Assembly (NCBI GenBank): GCA_030267965.1
Contig: BRYA01001489.1
Span: 4,830 to 49,533, forward strand
Direction of reading: 5' to 3'
DNA: 44,704 bases
Source of the DNA: Triparma columacea
Lineage: Eukaryota > Sar > Bolidophyceae > Parmales > Triparmaceae
Part shown: one piece after another, positions 22,665-34,178 of the stretch
How the letters are laid out: each line of letters opens with the position of its first letter
Numbering within the stretch: the stretch's first letter is position 1
Notes under the pieces: model-generated
The model's database searches: none
Seen by the model: only the letters and a program-made list of their open reading frames with translations
What the model was told of the DNA's origin: nothing
Translations under genes and position numbers: made by a program

Positions 22665-23145
22665 GCCAGCGGGGTTCAAAGCGGAATTGTTGCGCCGACC
22701 AACAGCGTGAGAGGGACGCCTTTTAGTTACACACGAACACAAAGATTGAAAACCTGATATGAAAGAGACAAAAAGAGGAAGTGTTAGGTGGAGAAGCCGA
22801 GAGCTTCCAGAAGGAAGGGGAAATATGCTTCAAGGATAGGGTATCCCGTACCTAAGTATTACTACCCCCTTCTTTTATGTTAATGGGATGTGCGGGAAAT
22901 CACAAACAAATCGACTTCTCGCTGAGTTACCAACACTGTTGAAACAGTTATTGTGCCAAATCCGAGCAACTTTCAGAGCCCAATTTTTGGCTTTTCACAA
23001 ACATTCGATTCGCACATTATTTTGTGCATGAGACTGCTACGCATTCTCTATCACTACCATCACGAACCATCATAAACCTTTAATACACTCCATTTCACTA
23101 GTAAATTGACCACTCCGACGAGTTGCGACCTTCTGCAACCCGCTC
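22665..23145. promoter_or_regulatory. Divergent promoter region, WW protein / 387-aa protein
   Basis: This 481-bp head-to-head gap contains AATTTTTGGCTTTT at 22982-22995, identical in 14 bases to the element at 12111-12124. An in-frame Met upstream of the WW gene (22742) exists but would precede the signal peptide by 26 residues, so I left it as leader. No RNA gene was seen. Confidence 0.4.
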
Positions 23146-24560
23146 ATGACACCCCCAAAGGCGATCGACCCGTCCACTGCAAAACTAGAGACTCTTGATG
23201 TTAAGGTAGAATCGCTCAATGTTTCTTCGGACGTGAAGAATGAGATCCAAGACGTTGAAAATGGCCTTGCTGCTCACAAGCAGGAGGAGGCAATCAAAGT
23301 CCGGGAAGAAGCCCGGTCCCTGATTTGCCTGACACAGCGGTTAAACATGTTGATAAATGCGTTGCCACCGAGTTACAACCGGTTTCGCTCCCTGAAGCTT
23401 TACGAGAGCAAGGTGAGGAGGGGTTAGATGAGGATTGAAAGAGCGAAACGATTTAAACTCAGCTCCTTCCCCAATTCTCAGGTCCCCTTTGTCCACGAGG
23501 TTACGCTGAGAAGGAGGTGAGAATGGGTGCTTCAGAAATAGTGAAAGTGTGTAAAATGTGTATTTAGATTAGGCAAAGAAGGCAACCCTTCGCCTGATGT
23601 TGTCCTCTTAAATCTCGTCACCAACTAACACGTAACCCTTTCCACTGATTAATTCGTTCTCCATGCTTCTTTCGCCACGCTTATCTCGCCCGGCGCAGTG
23701 GGGAGGGTTTCCTGGTGGAGTTTTGGAAGGGCATTGACCAGTCGGAGGGGAAGGAGAAGATGGGGTACATAACGAGCGCCTATGGGTGCTCTCATCCTTG
23801 CGGGAAGAAGGGTAAGGGGGGCAAAAATAATGACGAGGAGCCAAATCTAGAGTTGGATTCGGCCGTTGCAAGTGCGGAAGACATTATTAAGAATGCGCGC
23901 AAAATCAAGTACGGCTGTTCTTGTCTTTGCTTCCCGCGCTTCCGCGGCCTGGCCGTGAGTGACGGTCACCGTGGGGTCGGGTTGACATCTGTTATGTTTT
24001 GGACATATTTTACATTGATACACAAGCTGCTGGAGGGGATGCCCGTCACTGAAGGGACCAAGATCTCCACTGGCAGGATGAGAAAGCCCGTCCTGTGTTC
24101 TGTCCTCAAAGACAGATGGAATTTTGTTCCAAAGAGCTCAAGATTTGAAGTCCACATGCTGCCTTCGGAAGAATCTGGGGGAAAGGGCGTCAGGGTCACC
24201 GGCCAAGATATCGGAAGGATACGATCTTGCTTCAGCAACAACTACTGCAAGTCGCAAGACATCACAATCGTGCCTTACGATTCGTCCCAGCTTGAGGGTT
24301 CAAAGATAGTTTACGTCGAGACGGAGTACGAGGCAGAATGGATTTCTTTAGTCAAGATGCTAAAAGAAAAATTTCCCTCCTTTGACGACACTGGTACTTG
24401 GTGGGGGGGGCTTGGAGAGGAGTCGAAGCTCGCCATGGAAGAAGAGAAGACACGGCGGAAAGAGGAAGACCTCCCAACATGTCAAGAAAAGCAAGACGCA
24501 GCCAAGGCAGTAAAGGGCACCGCCTTTGAAGCAGGAAGGCCCCCCTTGCAAGAATGTTGA
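23146..24560 (+). CDS. Unknown protein with a 35-nt internal exon
   Basis: Exons 23146-23412, 23482-23516 and 23699-24560 join in phases 0 and 2 to give 387 aa. The N-terminal ~75 residues are a charged coiled coil. The 35-nt exon adds VPFVHEVTLRR. The third exon opens with SGEGFLVEFWKGID, which looks like a conserved domain core. It continues with a Cys-rich patch (YGCSCLCFPRF), a possible membrane-touching helix (LTSVMFWTYFTLIHKLL), and an acidic C-terminal tail. I do not recognise the family. The tiny exon is supported by good GT/AG sites on both sides and matching phases; the frame closes soon after 23412 otherwise. Confidence 0.65.
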
Positions 24561-24694
24561 ACCATGTTTTTTGTCAAATGAATGGATGTCTTTCCTTTGT
24601 CGTGAATTTATCCCCCCTCACGTCCCACCTCCTACCCCCCCTAATCCACCCCAATCACCGCCCTCCCCGTGTTATGAAATTAATGAAGAGCCGC

Positions 24695-27517
24695 TCAGTT
24701 AACCTCGCTCCGGCCACCCATTCCGCTGACAACTGGGGCGAACTTTCTCTTCTTGGCCGGTAAGGAGCGGCTCTGATCGAATTCGCTTGCATTCATTTCG
24801 CCTAAACTCTCACCCAGTCCGATCTTCGACACTAACTTTCTCTTCTCTCCACTTCCCGACACAGACGCCTCATTGGGGCTCAGCAGGTCCGAGACGGAGA
24901 GCTTAACAGACTCTCTCCTCGGGTTGCGGCGAAGGTGAGCCATGGCGTGAGCAGTTCCCGAGTCGGGTGTTAGGTCCGCCGAGGGAGCGAGGACGAAGGG
25001 GGTCTTGTTCTTGTCCTGTCCCGCAGTCGTGGGGCATGGGGGGGGCATGCTTTGCATGAGCACGTTGTTCGACGAGCTGTTTCCGAAAGAAACGGCGGTG
25101 CCGTTGGTTTGGTACAAGGAGCTGGATGCCTCCGAGACCTGGCTCGCGTTCATGGCGGCAGCGCCTGGCGAGAGTGTGGAGAGGATTGACGCGGCAGAAC
25201 TTTGCGACTGCGACAGGTCCTCCTTGATGGTTGAGAGGCTCTTGGCCTTTGAGGCGCTAGGAGTTTGGTTGGACATGGTGGGCGTCGGTATTTTGCCAGC
25301 GTTGGGGCCAACGTTCTCTTTCTCGCTGTCGTCGAAGAGCCCCGTAACGCTAATGTCACTAAGGGCGGGGCTGAAGACCTCGCCGGACATGTCAATCTGG
25401 GTGCCTCTTCCGGTCCTATTGAGGGGAGTTCCAGTGTTGCCGAGGAGAACCTTTTTCATTGTGCTGTCCATGGGCGTTCTAGCGGCGCCAACCCCGGGAA
25501 CGAGAGGGGTCATGCCCGCACCGGGTGTCATGGGGTTGCCAAAGATGGACTTGAGATCAGCGAAGGCGTTTGTTACGGTTGCCTTGTTACTACTGTTAAT
25601 GAAACGGGCGGGGGTAGCGCGGAGGCTGTAGGGAGTTGTCATCATGGGGGACTTGCCAAACTTGTTTACTGAGAGCTGGTCGCCGTTGAAGTTGGGGCCC
25701 GGCGAGAAAGCCATTTGGGGGGACATGAGGGAAGCGCCGATTTCGTCGGCGAAGTGTACGGCGCTCGAGGACTGGTGCTGAATTGTGGCGGCGTAGCTCG
25801 CGGCCGAAGCAGCGGCCTCGACGGAGGAGTATTGGGTGGTCTTTCTTCCCTTCTGCAAGGGGTAGGAGTGGGGGGATGTGTTAGGGAGGGTTTCGGTGTG
25901 CACCAAGCCGTGCCGTCGCCACGTTCCTCTCACCTTGCTCCTACCCTTCTTAGTCGGCAGACTCTCGAACCCGACCCCATCGAATAGATCACTTCCAACG
26001 TCAACGCCGTTGTAATTTGCGAACCCAGGGGTGGTTGGGGAGTCCATGAGGTGGCTCCGGGCAGCCTTGAAGGAAGGAGTTGCCGCAGAGTTGACGAAGA
26101 AATCGTCAGAATGTGGAATTTGTTGGGGAGGAGGTTGGCTGAACGAAGCGACCTTGGAGGACTTCTTCTTGGTCTTCCTCGAGGAGGTACTAGAAGTGAA
26201 GTTGTCACTGTCGTCGTCGTCCTTCTTCTTTTTGTTGCGGCGGTTGCTGTCCTTCCCGCGGACAGCTTCTAGGACTCCCTCGATGTCACCGGCGAAGTCG
26301 AACCTTCCGTCGGGAAGGTACTTGAGATTCTTTTCTGAGTCGACACCCTGCTTCCTGCACAAGAATTTCTCTATCTTCCTTCGCATGCTAGAGTTCCAGT
26401 GGTTCTTGATTGCGTTGTCGGTCCTACCGGGCAGGAGCTTTGCGATCTCCGCCCACCTGTTCCCGAGGGTTTCGTGGGCCTCGAGAATCTGCGAGCGAGC
26501 GATGCGAGCGAGCGAAACGAGTAGCAGAAAGGGTTGCGTTAGTTGGTCGCAGGAAGTTACATGTTGTCTGGTTATTAAGTTGTCTCTCGATGTTCGTATT
26601 CTCACCTTTCGATCTTCCTCAACGCGCCAGGGCGACTTGTTGATGTTGGGGTTCAGGTGGTTGTGCCAGCGCTCCCTGCACTGCTTGCCTATGCGACCTG
26701 GGAGGTGGGACGCGATCAGGGACCACTGGGAGAGCGAGGAGCGTAATGAGAAGGAGATGGATTAGGATATCAATTAGATAGACACCGTAGCTTTCATCCC
26801 TTTCTCACCTTCTTGGCGCCAAGCTTGTTAACGAGCTCGACAACCTTCTGGTCCTCTTCAGTAGTCCAGGGTCCCTTCACTAGGGTAGGCTTGAGGACCT
26901 TCTGCCAGCGGTGAAGGCACTGCACCTCGGTGCGGTCTTTGAGCTTCTCAGCGATGCACTTCCAGTTTTTGGCACCGTTCTCTTCCACGGCCTTCTTCAG
27001 CATCTTGTCCTGCAGGCGGCGGGGAGGAGGTTAGGGTTAGCAAGGAGGAGAGTGAAGGTAGAGGTAAGGATGAAAGGAGAGGAAATCTCGCGGACAATGC
27101 CTCCCGGACGCACACCCATAAAGCCAATCGAGCCTCACCTCCTCCTCCGTCCACTTCACACCGCTGTTCTTCTTAACAAAAGGACGGGGGAGAAAGGACA
27201 GGCCCATATTGGAGGCCATTGAGCCGGCGGCAGCGACAGGAGTGAGTACAGGAGCCATGATTGACTCTCCACTGAGGGAAGTTAGGGAAGATTTGCGGAT
27301 TGACGAGAGTTTAAAGCGGGTTAGTGTCACGATTTATCGAGCCATTCCATTATTTATCAATAAATTCCAAACTGGTGAAAGGGCGAGGGACGGACCTGCT
27401 GGTTTTTATTATGGTTGTCATTTGACCGGCGGCGTTCTTGGTCACATTGTTGAGATTTACAACAGATGTCGTCACCCTAGAGGGTTTTGAGCCCAATCCA
27501 TCAGCGGAATCAGACAT
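24695..27517 (-). CDS. Three-repeat MYB transcription factor (R1R2R3, MYB3R type)
   Basis: Exons 27517-27396, 27271-27139, 27009-26809, 26725-26606, 26488-25934 and 25852-24695 give 762 aa with all phases matching. Three MYB repeats lie at about residues 78-130 (VKWTEEED...), 131-182 (GPWTTEED...W...RERWHNHL) and 183-233 (SPWRVEED...[10 protein letters not shown]), each with the three regular tryptophans or their usual substitutes. This is c-Myb/MYB3R architecture; family members regulate G2/M genes through AACGG-type sites. The long C-terminal part is Ser/Thr-Pro rich with many TP sites, possible CDK targets. The first donor (AG|GTCCGT) is weak. The last intron (25933-25853, 81 nt) is in frame and has no stop. 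Confidence 0.9.
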
Positions 27518-27822
27518 TTTATGATTTTGGAATCGATGGGAAGCGAAAGAAGGGAGAGAGAAGGGATTTTTGTGGGTTCAAGGGATATATCCAAAAATCC
27601 AAGTTGTTCAGTGTATCTTTATATCTATATCTGACGTCGTAATGTAGGTATGAACTTGTCAAAATGTAAATAGGCAGAGGAAATGAAGTATAAAATGGGT
27701 TTGTGAGCTCAGTCTTGATTTGAACACAAGCTCCACCTCCGGATTCTTGGCTTTTTCAGAGAATCTCCAAATATAAGAAATTTCTTGGTTTTTGAAGCTG
27801 TCTCGCAGGATACATCGATACC
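27518..27822. promoter_or_regulatory. Divergent promoter region, MYB / ACBP
   Basis: This 305-bp head-to-head gap has TATA-like sequences around 27583-27590 and 27618-27630 and a TGACGT bZIP core at 27632-27637. A GGATTCTTGGCTTTTT element at 27741-27756 is a variant of the motif seen at 12111 and 22982. Confidence 0.4.
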
Positions 27823-28803
27823 ATGTCATCCTTTGTGGCCAAACCCGAACCTCAGATAATAGCTCTTAAGGATCTCTTCCTTCACTACTGTAATATTGTC
27901 CAAGGGTTGGCTTCATCTCTTCAGGAGTCCACACTCTTGGAGCTGTACGGTCTTTACAAGCACATAAACACGCCCGACGTTCTCGTTGAGGGTAGCGATA
28001 ACTGGATAGGCGAGAGGCCTGGTTTCTTCAGCATGGCAGCGAGGAGGAAATACGATGCCGTGGTCCAAGAGGGGAAGAAGGAGGGGGGGGGGGAGGAGAG
28101 GATGCTGAGGTACGTGAGGGCGGTGGAGCTCGCGGGGGGAGGGATATCATCAGGGTACATGTTCCAACCTGGCGATGCCGGGATCGACCCGGGGAGGGAG
28201 GCGGTGGATGTGATTGTGGAGTGCGACCCCAAGGTTAGGGAAATGAGTTTAAAGATGCTGATAGAGCACCCGCTACCCGAGAGCGGGGAGGTGAAGCAGT
28301 TCAGCATGACCGTCCAGCCGTCGAGAGAAATCATAATTGATGATCCGGAGGGATTGTCGGAAACTCACGGGGATGGGGGAGGTTATGAAGAGGGTGTGGA
28401 GGATGCACTGTTGAGGAAGAGGCTGGCTGACTTTGTCCGCGACGGAGATGTCACTGGGGTAACAAGCTTCCCTCCTGTTTACTTCGTTGCCAAAAAAGAA
28501 ACCGAGGGAGAAGACGATTCTCCAACTTCTCTCCTTGACGAGGCTTGCAATCTCTCAGGCTCGACCGGGGTCTCCATCGTCACAGCAATCATAACCAAAC
28601 TAAAGCAAACCCCCGAACTCCTCGAAGGCGGATTCGAGGCCTATGTAAACAGCGGGGATATTCCCCCGATCGTTACGGCAGCTGTCGCTGGAAACGTCGG
28701 GACTGTCATGTTACTGAAGAATGAAGGCGCGCACGTTGACATGGAAGAAATGGAAGAATTCGAGGTGGCAGAGGATATCATGCAGGCGCTGCGTAAAAGT
28801 TAA
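27823..28803 (+). CDS. Acyl-CoA-binding domain protein with ankyrin-like C-terminus (ACBD6-like)
   Basis: Single exon, 326 aa. The N-terminal ~100 residues form an acyl-CoA-binding domain: LELYGLYKHINT carries the Tyr and Lys that contact the CoA, and ERPGFFSMAARRKYDA matches the family's RPG-F block. The middle (100-250) is acidic and unlike known domains. The C-terminal part (about 250-320) reads as one or two degenerate ankyrin repeats (PPIVTAAVAGNVGTVMLLKN). An N-terminal ACB domain plus ankyrin repeats is the architecture of ACBD6 and plant ACBP1/2, which buffer and move acyl-CoA at membranes. No signal peptide, so cytosolic is likely. Confidence 0.8.
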   Translation: MSSFVAKPEPQIIALKDLFLHYCNIVQGLASSLQESTLLELYGLYKHINTPDVLVEGSDNWIGERPGFFSMAARRKYDAVVQEGKKEGGGEERMLRYVRAVELAGGGISSGYMFQPGDAGIDPGREAVDVIVECDPKVREMSLKMLIEHPLPESGEVKQFSMTVQPSREIIIDDPEGLSETHGDGGGYEEGVEDALLRKRLADFVRDGDVTGVTSFPPVYFVAKKETEGEDDSPTSLLDEACNLSGSTGVSIVTAIITKLKQTPELLEGGFEAYVNSGDIPPIVTAAVAGNVGTVMLLKNEGAHVDMEEMEEFEVAEDIMQALRKS

Positions 28804-28989
28804 AGGGCTACATGGTTGTATAGATTGATAGATAAGTATGGTATTTCTGATGCAAAAGTTCTATAGATTCGTTAAGCTCACCATCCCGGGTTCTTGATTG
28901 GCTCGTTGCATGACTTTGTTCGGTAGTATTATTATGTTCAAGAAATTTCGCACCGCAACTTCCTCTTATCCTGATATATCATATATCAT

Positions 28990-30356
28990 TCATTTTCCTT
29001 CTCCACATTGAATTTCGTCGTTTTTCTCTTTGCTTTCCCCCTTGCCGCCGCGTCGATACCCAGCGCTCATCCATATATCCGCTTGAAGAGAAGCCATGGT
29101 CCTCCATGTCTCTCCCCATTCGCTCATAATCGGTTTAATAGATGCTTCCTTCCCAATTTCCTTGACCGTTCCCAAATCCACCAGGACAGCGTTTGCCGCC
29201 TCCAGGAGTTCGGACTGAGAGACGGGGCTCCTGATCCTCTTGGACGAGTAGTCTAAGCTCGGGACGGTCTTGTACTTTATGGTCCGCTTGCGGGACATGG
29301 GGGAGGAGCTCGGGGACCCGCTAGCGTCGCGCTTTAACGACGCTGGATAGGGGGGGTCAGAACCAATGTTGAGTCTGTTCCTCATGAGAGCATTCGGCGA
29401 TATTTTATGTTTGTTTTGGGGAGTGTTTGGGGGGGCGGCGAGCGCTGAGGGAGGAGGGGGTGGAATGGAAAGTTCTAGGGACGTTTTACGCTCGGCATTA
29501 TAATCCGAAGATAAAAGGAAAGGTGGGAGTGTCGTGGGAGTGTCGGTGGGGGTTACTGTCTTTGGGGAGCCCTTCACATCTACGGTAGGAGAAGGGGGAA
29601 GAGGGAAGAGCGACTAGAGTTAGGTCCAAGCTCAATGTTGCCGCTGCTGTGTGTGTTACTGGTGTTCTCACCTTCTGTCTCAACCACCTTGGGATTGGCA
29701 ACAGTAACCTTCTGGAGGTCAATTTTCGCGATGTCAAGGTTTAAACGGACCTTGCCCTTAGCTTTCGTCGTCGTCGGCAGCGACCTTCGGCGTTCGACCT
29801 TCCGCTGTTTCCCTCTTTGCTGCTGAGGTGTCCTGTAAATTGGTGCCTTTATGGGGAACCACATGAAAGCATCCTTATTTACTATCAATGTCTGGGCAGC
29901 GCTGAGCCTCATCTCAACCGCCTGCGCCCATACGTGCCCATTCGGCCCCTTCAAAATTTCATCAAAGGTCTTGCACTGATTCGAGCAGAAACATCCTTTC
30001 ATAAATGAGACCTTCTTGTGACCCAAGAGGGCGCTGTGCCCCAGAGAGGGCGGTGTTCTCGAGCTAATATTCGCGCATGCCGACTTAAAGCAAACGTAGT
30101 ATTTTAATTGGTGTTGAAACATCATAGGGGAACCCGTTTGCCGGGATTGTAATTCTAGACAGACCTGGTTGATAATTCGATCGGGGAGGTCCATGGGCGA
30201 AACCACCCGGTTCTCCCCCTTCTCGGATACTTGGCAAGATTGGGAGGGGAGGTCGTCCTCATGTAAGGTGTGCATTGAAGCTCCAACAGGGTTGACGAGC
30301 AAAGTCTGCATGGAAGTGGAAATTAGGGGTGTCAAGGCATCCCTAAGCGAACTCAT
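28990..30356 (-). CDS. Unknown nuclear-type protein, two exons
   Basis: Exons 30356-29672 and 29579-28990 join in phase 1 to give 424 aa. The first part contains a spaced cysteine set (YYVCFKSAC, then GCFCSNQC) that could bind zinc, followed by a basic stretch (QQQRGKQRKVERRR). The second exon is Ser/Pro-rich with several SP/TP sites and a short C-terminal helix (ELLEAANAVLVDLGTVKEI). I do not recognise it. Nuclear location is inferred from basic clusters only. The downstream neighbour ACBP converges 186 bp away. Confidence 0.65.
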
Positions 30357-30745
30357 CCCAGTTCACGGGGATAAAAAAATTAGACGAAGCTCGCTCTAGA
30401 GACAGAGGAGGAGAAAAACGAGGACCTCCAGACGACCTTTTGGAGATGACTTCGGCAATATTTTGATTGATTGAGCTGGAACTACAAAGGGAATGTGAAG
30501 AAGGCAACATTTGGTTTTGGTTCCATGCCCAAGTGACTCAGACCAAAAGTGAATAAGAGAAATTGACAACAATAGAGGGAAATGTTTTAATCGTTTTTTT
30601 GTGGCAGACATGCGATAGACCGCTACAATAAAATGCACGAAATAAACCAACCAAATCGCTTCCATTTACAATGAAAATCCCCCATCTATAAACAAAGCCA
30701 CCAAAGGCCGTGCCTTTGGACTTGTAGAAATCAATGCGGTTCCTC
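30357..30745. other. Intergenic region between two minus-strand genes
   Basis: This 389-bp gap holds the 3' UTR of the 621-aa gene and the promoter of the 424-aa gene. It is AT-rich in the middle with an AATAAA-like stretch on the minus strand near 30590-30600. Two 60-90 codon ORFs crossing it have no coding character. Confidence 0.4.
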
Positions 30746-32761
30746 CTACGGCCACTCCTTCAGTGCCTCTCTTGCTTTCTCCGCCTCTTCGACTCCTCCT
30801 TTCTCTTGTATTCTTTTGATCCATTTTTCCACCTCCTCCTTGGCCTTTCCCCACTCCATTGACGAGCCCTCACCCTTAACCCATACCTCTGCGACGTTCC
30901 TAATTTTACGGGGGAGTGGGGGGGGAGTGGGGGGGGGGGGTGGCGACGTAAGTTGGCGNNNNNNNNNNNNNNNNNNNNNNNNNNAGAAGACAAGATTGGA
31001 TAGCAGAGCAGGTCCCATCCCCCCCCCCCCCGGTATTTTTCTCCCTTACCTTATTCCCTCGATTCCCCTATTCCAGATAATGTTGCAAACCTCCCGTTTG
31101 TCCATCCCTCCAACATTCCTCCCCTCCCCTAAATCCCTTCCCCCCCACCCTCTCACCGTTCCCTCTATTACCACATCCCACCCCACTCCCGTCTCCTTAA
31201 CGTATTGAACCACCCATTCAACGTCAGTCATGTTACCAAAGTCCAACCTATTAGCAACGAATTTCTTAATGAACTCCCCGTAAACGTCCCTACCCTCTTT
31301 ATCAGCCCTTCCTACGTTCCCAATCTTCCCCTTAATCCCTCCACTTTCGTGTCTAAGTATTTCAAGCATCCTACAAAAGTCCCTAAAGCTCCCTTTAAGT
31401 TCCCCCCCAAACGCTTTCCCATACCCTCCTTTCTCCCCCAATATATTCCATTTCTCAAACTCTTTTTCAATGGTACTCCAATCCACCCAAACCCCGTCGA
31501 TCTCTTCAATCTTAACCTCTAGTACATCTAGTAGACCCTCCCAACCATCATCGTTAACACCTTCAAACCCCTCACCCTCACCTCCCCAACCTTTTATAAT
31601 ATCTTCAACATCCTTAGCATCCCTCCTTCTATCAACGCCTGTTATATCCCTCCCGAATTCATCCTTCTCCCCCTCTCCTTCTACCTCACCCTCCATGAAT
31701 GATTTAACAATACACCAATCCCCACCACGACCACCTTTAATACCGTTTAAATAAACCCCCCAACAATCCTCCACATCCTTAGAAATAGATCGAATAGCAA
31801 GCGCGTGTGTAGAGAGTTGTTCACGTGTATTTACAAGAGCATCGTGTACTTTAGATTGTACTTCTAAATCGGTCGTTATTTTAGAAAGGTTGGATTCTTT
31901 TTCTAAGAGGTCGTTATGTAGGCGTGTTAATTTACGGTTTGTGTCATCGATGTGTGTTGTTAATGATGTGGTTGCGGTGGACATACGGGATATTACGTCT
32001 AGTGGATTCATGCTTAAGGTTGAGAGGGAGGAGGAAGGGCCGGGGAGATTGGATGGTATTGAAGCAGATGTAGGGAATGTCACGGAGGTACCGTCTAACA
32101 TTATGTAATCGCTAGCCAAGGTTGTTGGTGGTGGACGTGGGGCGTTTGAGTATATTGACTTATCTCCAGGTGGTGGTACATGCTGCTCGGCTACGGTTTG
32201 AGGAGATGAGGATTGGACATCCATGGTTGAGAGTGAGGAGGGTGGAGGAGAGGGGAGAAGGGTACGGGGGGGAAGTTTGAGCTGGGAATTATGGAGGGAG
32301 GCTAGAGCTGATGCACTGTATACTGAGGCGGGGGCTGAGGATGATGTCGCGGCTTGTGAATCTTCATCTTCTTCATCTGGGGTTGGTGCGTTGATGCCAC
32401 CGAATGGGATCTTCCTTTTTTTCTTTTTGTGGCCGTTTTTATCCTTTTTTGTGTCATCATTGTCGTCTTGATCATCATCTGAATGTGTATCAAACGACAT
32501 GATGATTTTTTGTTTGTTTTTGGCCGATTTTGATGACTTTCTTTTGGTACCTTTCTCGTGGCCTGTGCTTGTTGAGCTATTTGTGTTGCTTGATGTGGGT
32601 GTATTTGATGTGATAGTAGATATATCGTTCGATTCATCATTGATTGATGATGTGTTGGTATCAGAAGTTACATTTTTGCGTTTGTTGCGTTTTTTGAACA
32701 TTTCGACTTTTTTTGCCTTTTCCACCAAAATCCTATCCCCCCATAAATCAACATTAAACAT
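30746..32761 (-). CDS. Unknown protein, Lys/Ser-rich with coiled coil; intron contains assembly gap
   Basis: Exons 32761-31050 and 30899-30746 join in phase 2 to give 621 aa. The N-terminus (FNVDLWGDRILVEKAKKVEM) is followed by a very basic, Ser/Asn/Thr-rich disordered region with KRKSSKSAKNKQK and KKKKRK, probable nuclear signals. A coiled coil lies at about 280-350 and a charged helical region rich in Trp and Gly follows. The last 51 residues come from exon 2, with a helix (EEVEKWIKRIQEKGG). I do not recognise the family. The intron includes a 26-N gap flanked by G/C homopolymers, so its true length is unknown, but both splice sites are outside the gap. Confidence 0.65.
30959..30984. other. 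Assembly gap (26 N)
   Basis: The Ns are flanked by a G-run region (30910-30941) on one side and a C-run (31019-31031) on the other, inside an intron. The gap probably reflects sequencing failure through homopolymers or a collapsed structure. Confidence 1.
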
Positions 32762-32934
32762 CGGTACACATCATAACTAGCCATATTCCCACTCTAAGCT
32801 ATCTATTTGTTGTATATATAGTTGTTTTAGCCCTCAAATCGTGTATATTCGGCCTAGATATAGACATATAATATCCCCCTCCGACCCCCCCTTATCCAAC
32901 TATCTCCTTCTTTCTCCTTCCCTCTCCATCTGAT
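32762..32934. promoter_or_regulatory. Short divergent promoter gap
   Basis: 173 bp separate the two start codons of two basic, probably nuclear, proteins. It contains an AT-rich TATATATA-like stretch at about 32813-32820 that could serve either side. Confidence 0.35.
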
Positions 32935-34126
32935 ATGTACCAACAACTTCCTCCGAGACCTTCTTCATTAACAACATCGTTAATGGCATCACCTTCCCCT
33001 AAATCCTCCTCTCCTCCTCCTCCTCCTCCTCCTCCTCCAGCAACATTAACAAACCTCCAACAAAGCTGCTCAAAAGTAATAGGTATATGTATTGCATTTC
33101 CAGCATTTAGACAGACAGACAGAACATCAACATTCCCAATATCAAACAAACACAACAAAAACAATACTCAAGACGACAAAGAAGAAGGAGAACAAGGAGA
33201 ACAAGAGAAGGATGACAAATTTCAAAGAGAAGCTGTCGGTGGCATATTGGAAAGGTGAGAACAGGAACACAACAATAAACAACAATAAACACAGTAGCGA
33301 GAAACATATCAAGGAAATACACAACAAAGAGAAACACATCAGGGTGTCATCTCGTCGGTAGGATCTTCACACCACATCATAAACCAACCCCCCCCCTTCG
33401 CCATCCCCCCCCCTCCCCACTTCCTCTTTGCCTTAAAGTTCCTCCGAGAGTGCCTGGCTATCAAGTCAGAAGGTCCGTTACTCCCAAAAAGTGACCCAGC
33501 TCAAGCTCCTTCTATCCTCCCGTCGTTCCAACCTCTCCCAAGCCTCCAAGGTTCCTACACAACTTTCAAGCGACGCAGCATTACAGGCTAGAAGGGATGT
33601 CGTAATACGTAAAATAAACGAAGCAAAGACGCGTATATCAGGTCTTAAATCCGAGCTATTATCACGTACATCATCAGGTCGTCGTGGTGTTCGTGCGGTT
33701 GAATGTTTAGCTACAAACGTACCAGAGAAAGGGGAAGAGGAAGGGAAAGGGAAGGAGAAAGAAACGAGGTACTATTTGAGGAAACTGAAAAGGGACTGGC
33801 AGGTTAAGGTTAGGGGGAAAAGAAAGGAATTAAGAGAGAAGGAAACTCAAAGAGTTAGAGGGATTAGAATTGTTAGGGAGGGACTGAGGAAATCTAAAGG
33901 TGGATTTAAGGTTGATGAAAGGGATTATGGGGAGAGGGAGAAGGAGGTTTGGATTAATACTTGGATCAAGGATTTGTTGACGGACGTTATTATTAGGAAA
34001 GGGGAATGGACCGGGAAATGGGAGGAGGATGGGAAGGTATTACTAAACATTGAAAGGGGGGGGGGGGAAGGGGATGATGGAGATGGAGGGGGGGAGGAGA
34101 TGAACGATGGAGTAAACAAACGATAG
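32935..34126 (+). CDS. Unknown Lys/Arg-rich protein, two exons
   Basis: Exons 32935-33254 and 33439-34126 join in phase 2 to give 335 aa. A polyproline run (PPPPPPPPP) lies near residue 30, encoded by CTC/CCT triplets. The second exon encodes a strongly charged helix (residues ~125-300, e.g. RDVVIRKINEAKTRISGLKS) and an acidic-glycine tail. I do not recognise the family. The acceptor TTAAAG is preceded by a C-rich tract. The 3' end is only 52 bp from the convergent pseudouridine-synthase gene. Confidence 0.6.
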
Positions 34127-34178
34127 CCAAACGAAACAACAAAACTATTGCAACATCTAACAACAACAAACAGAACCT

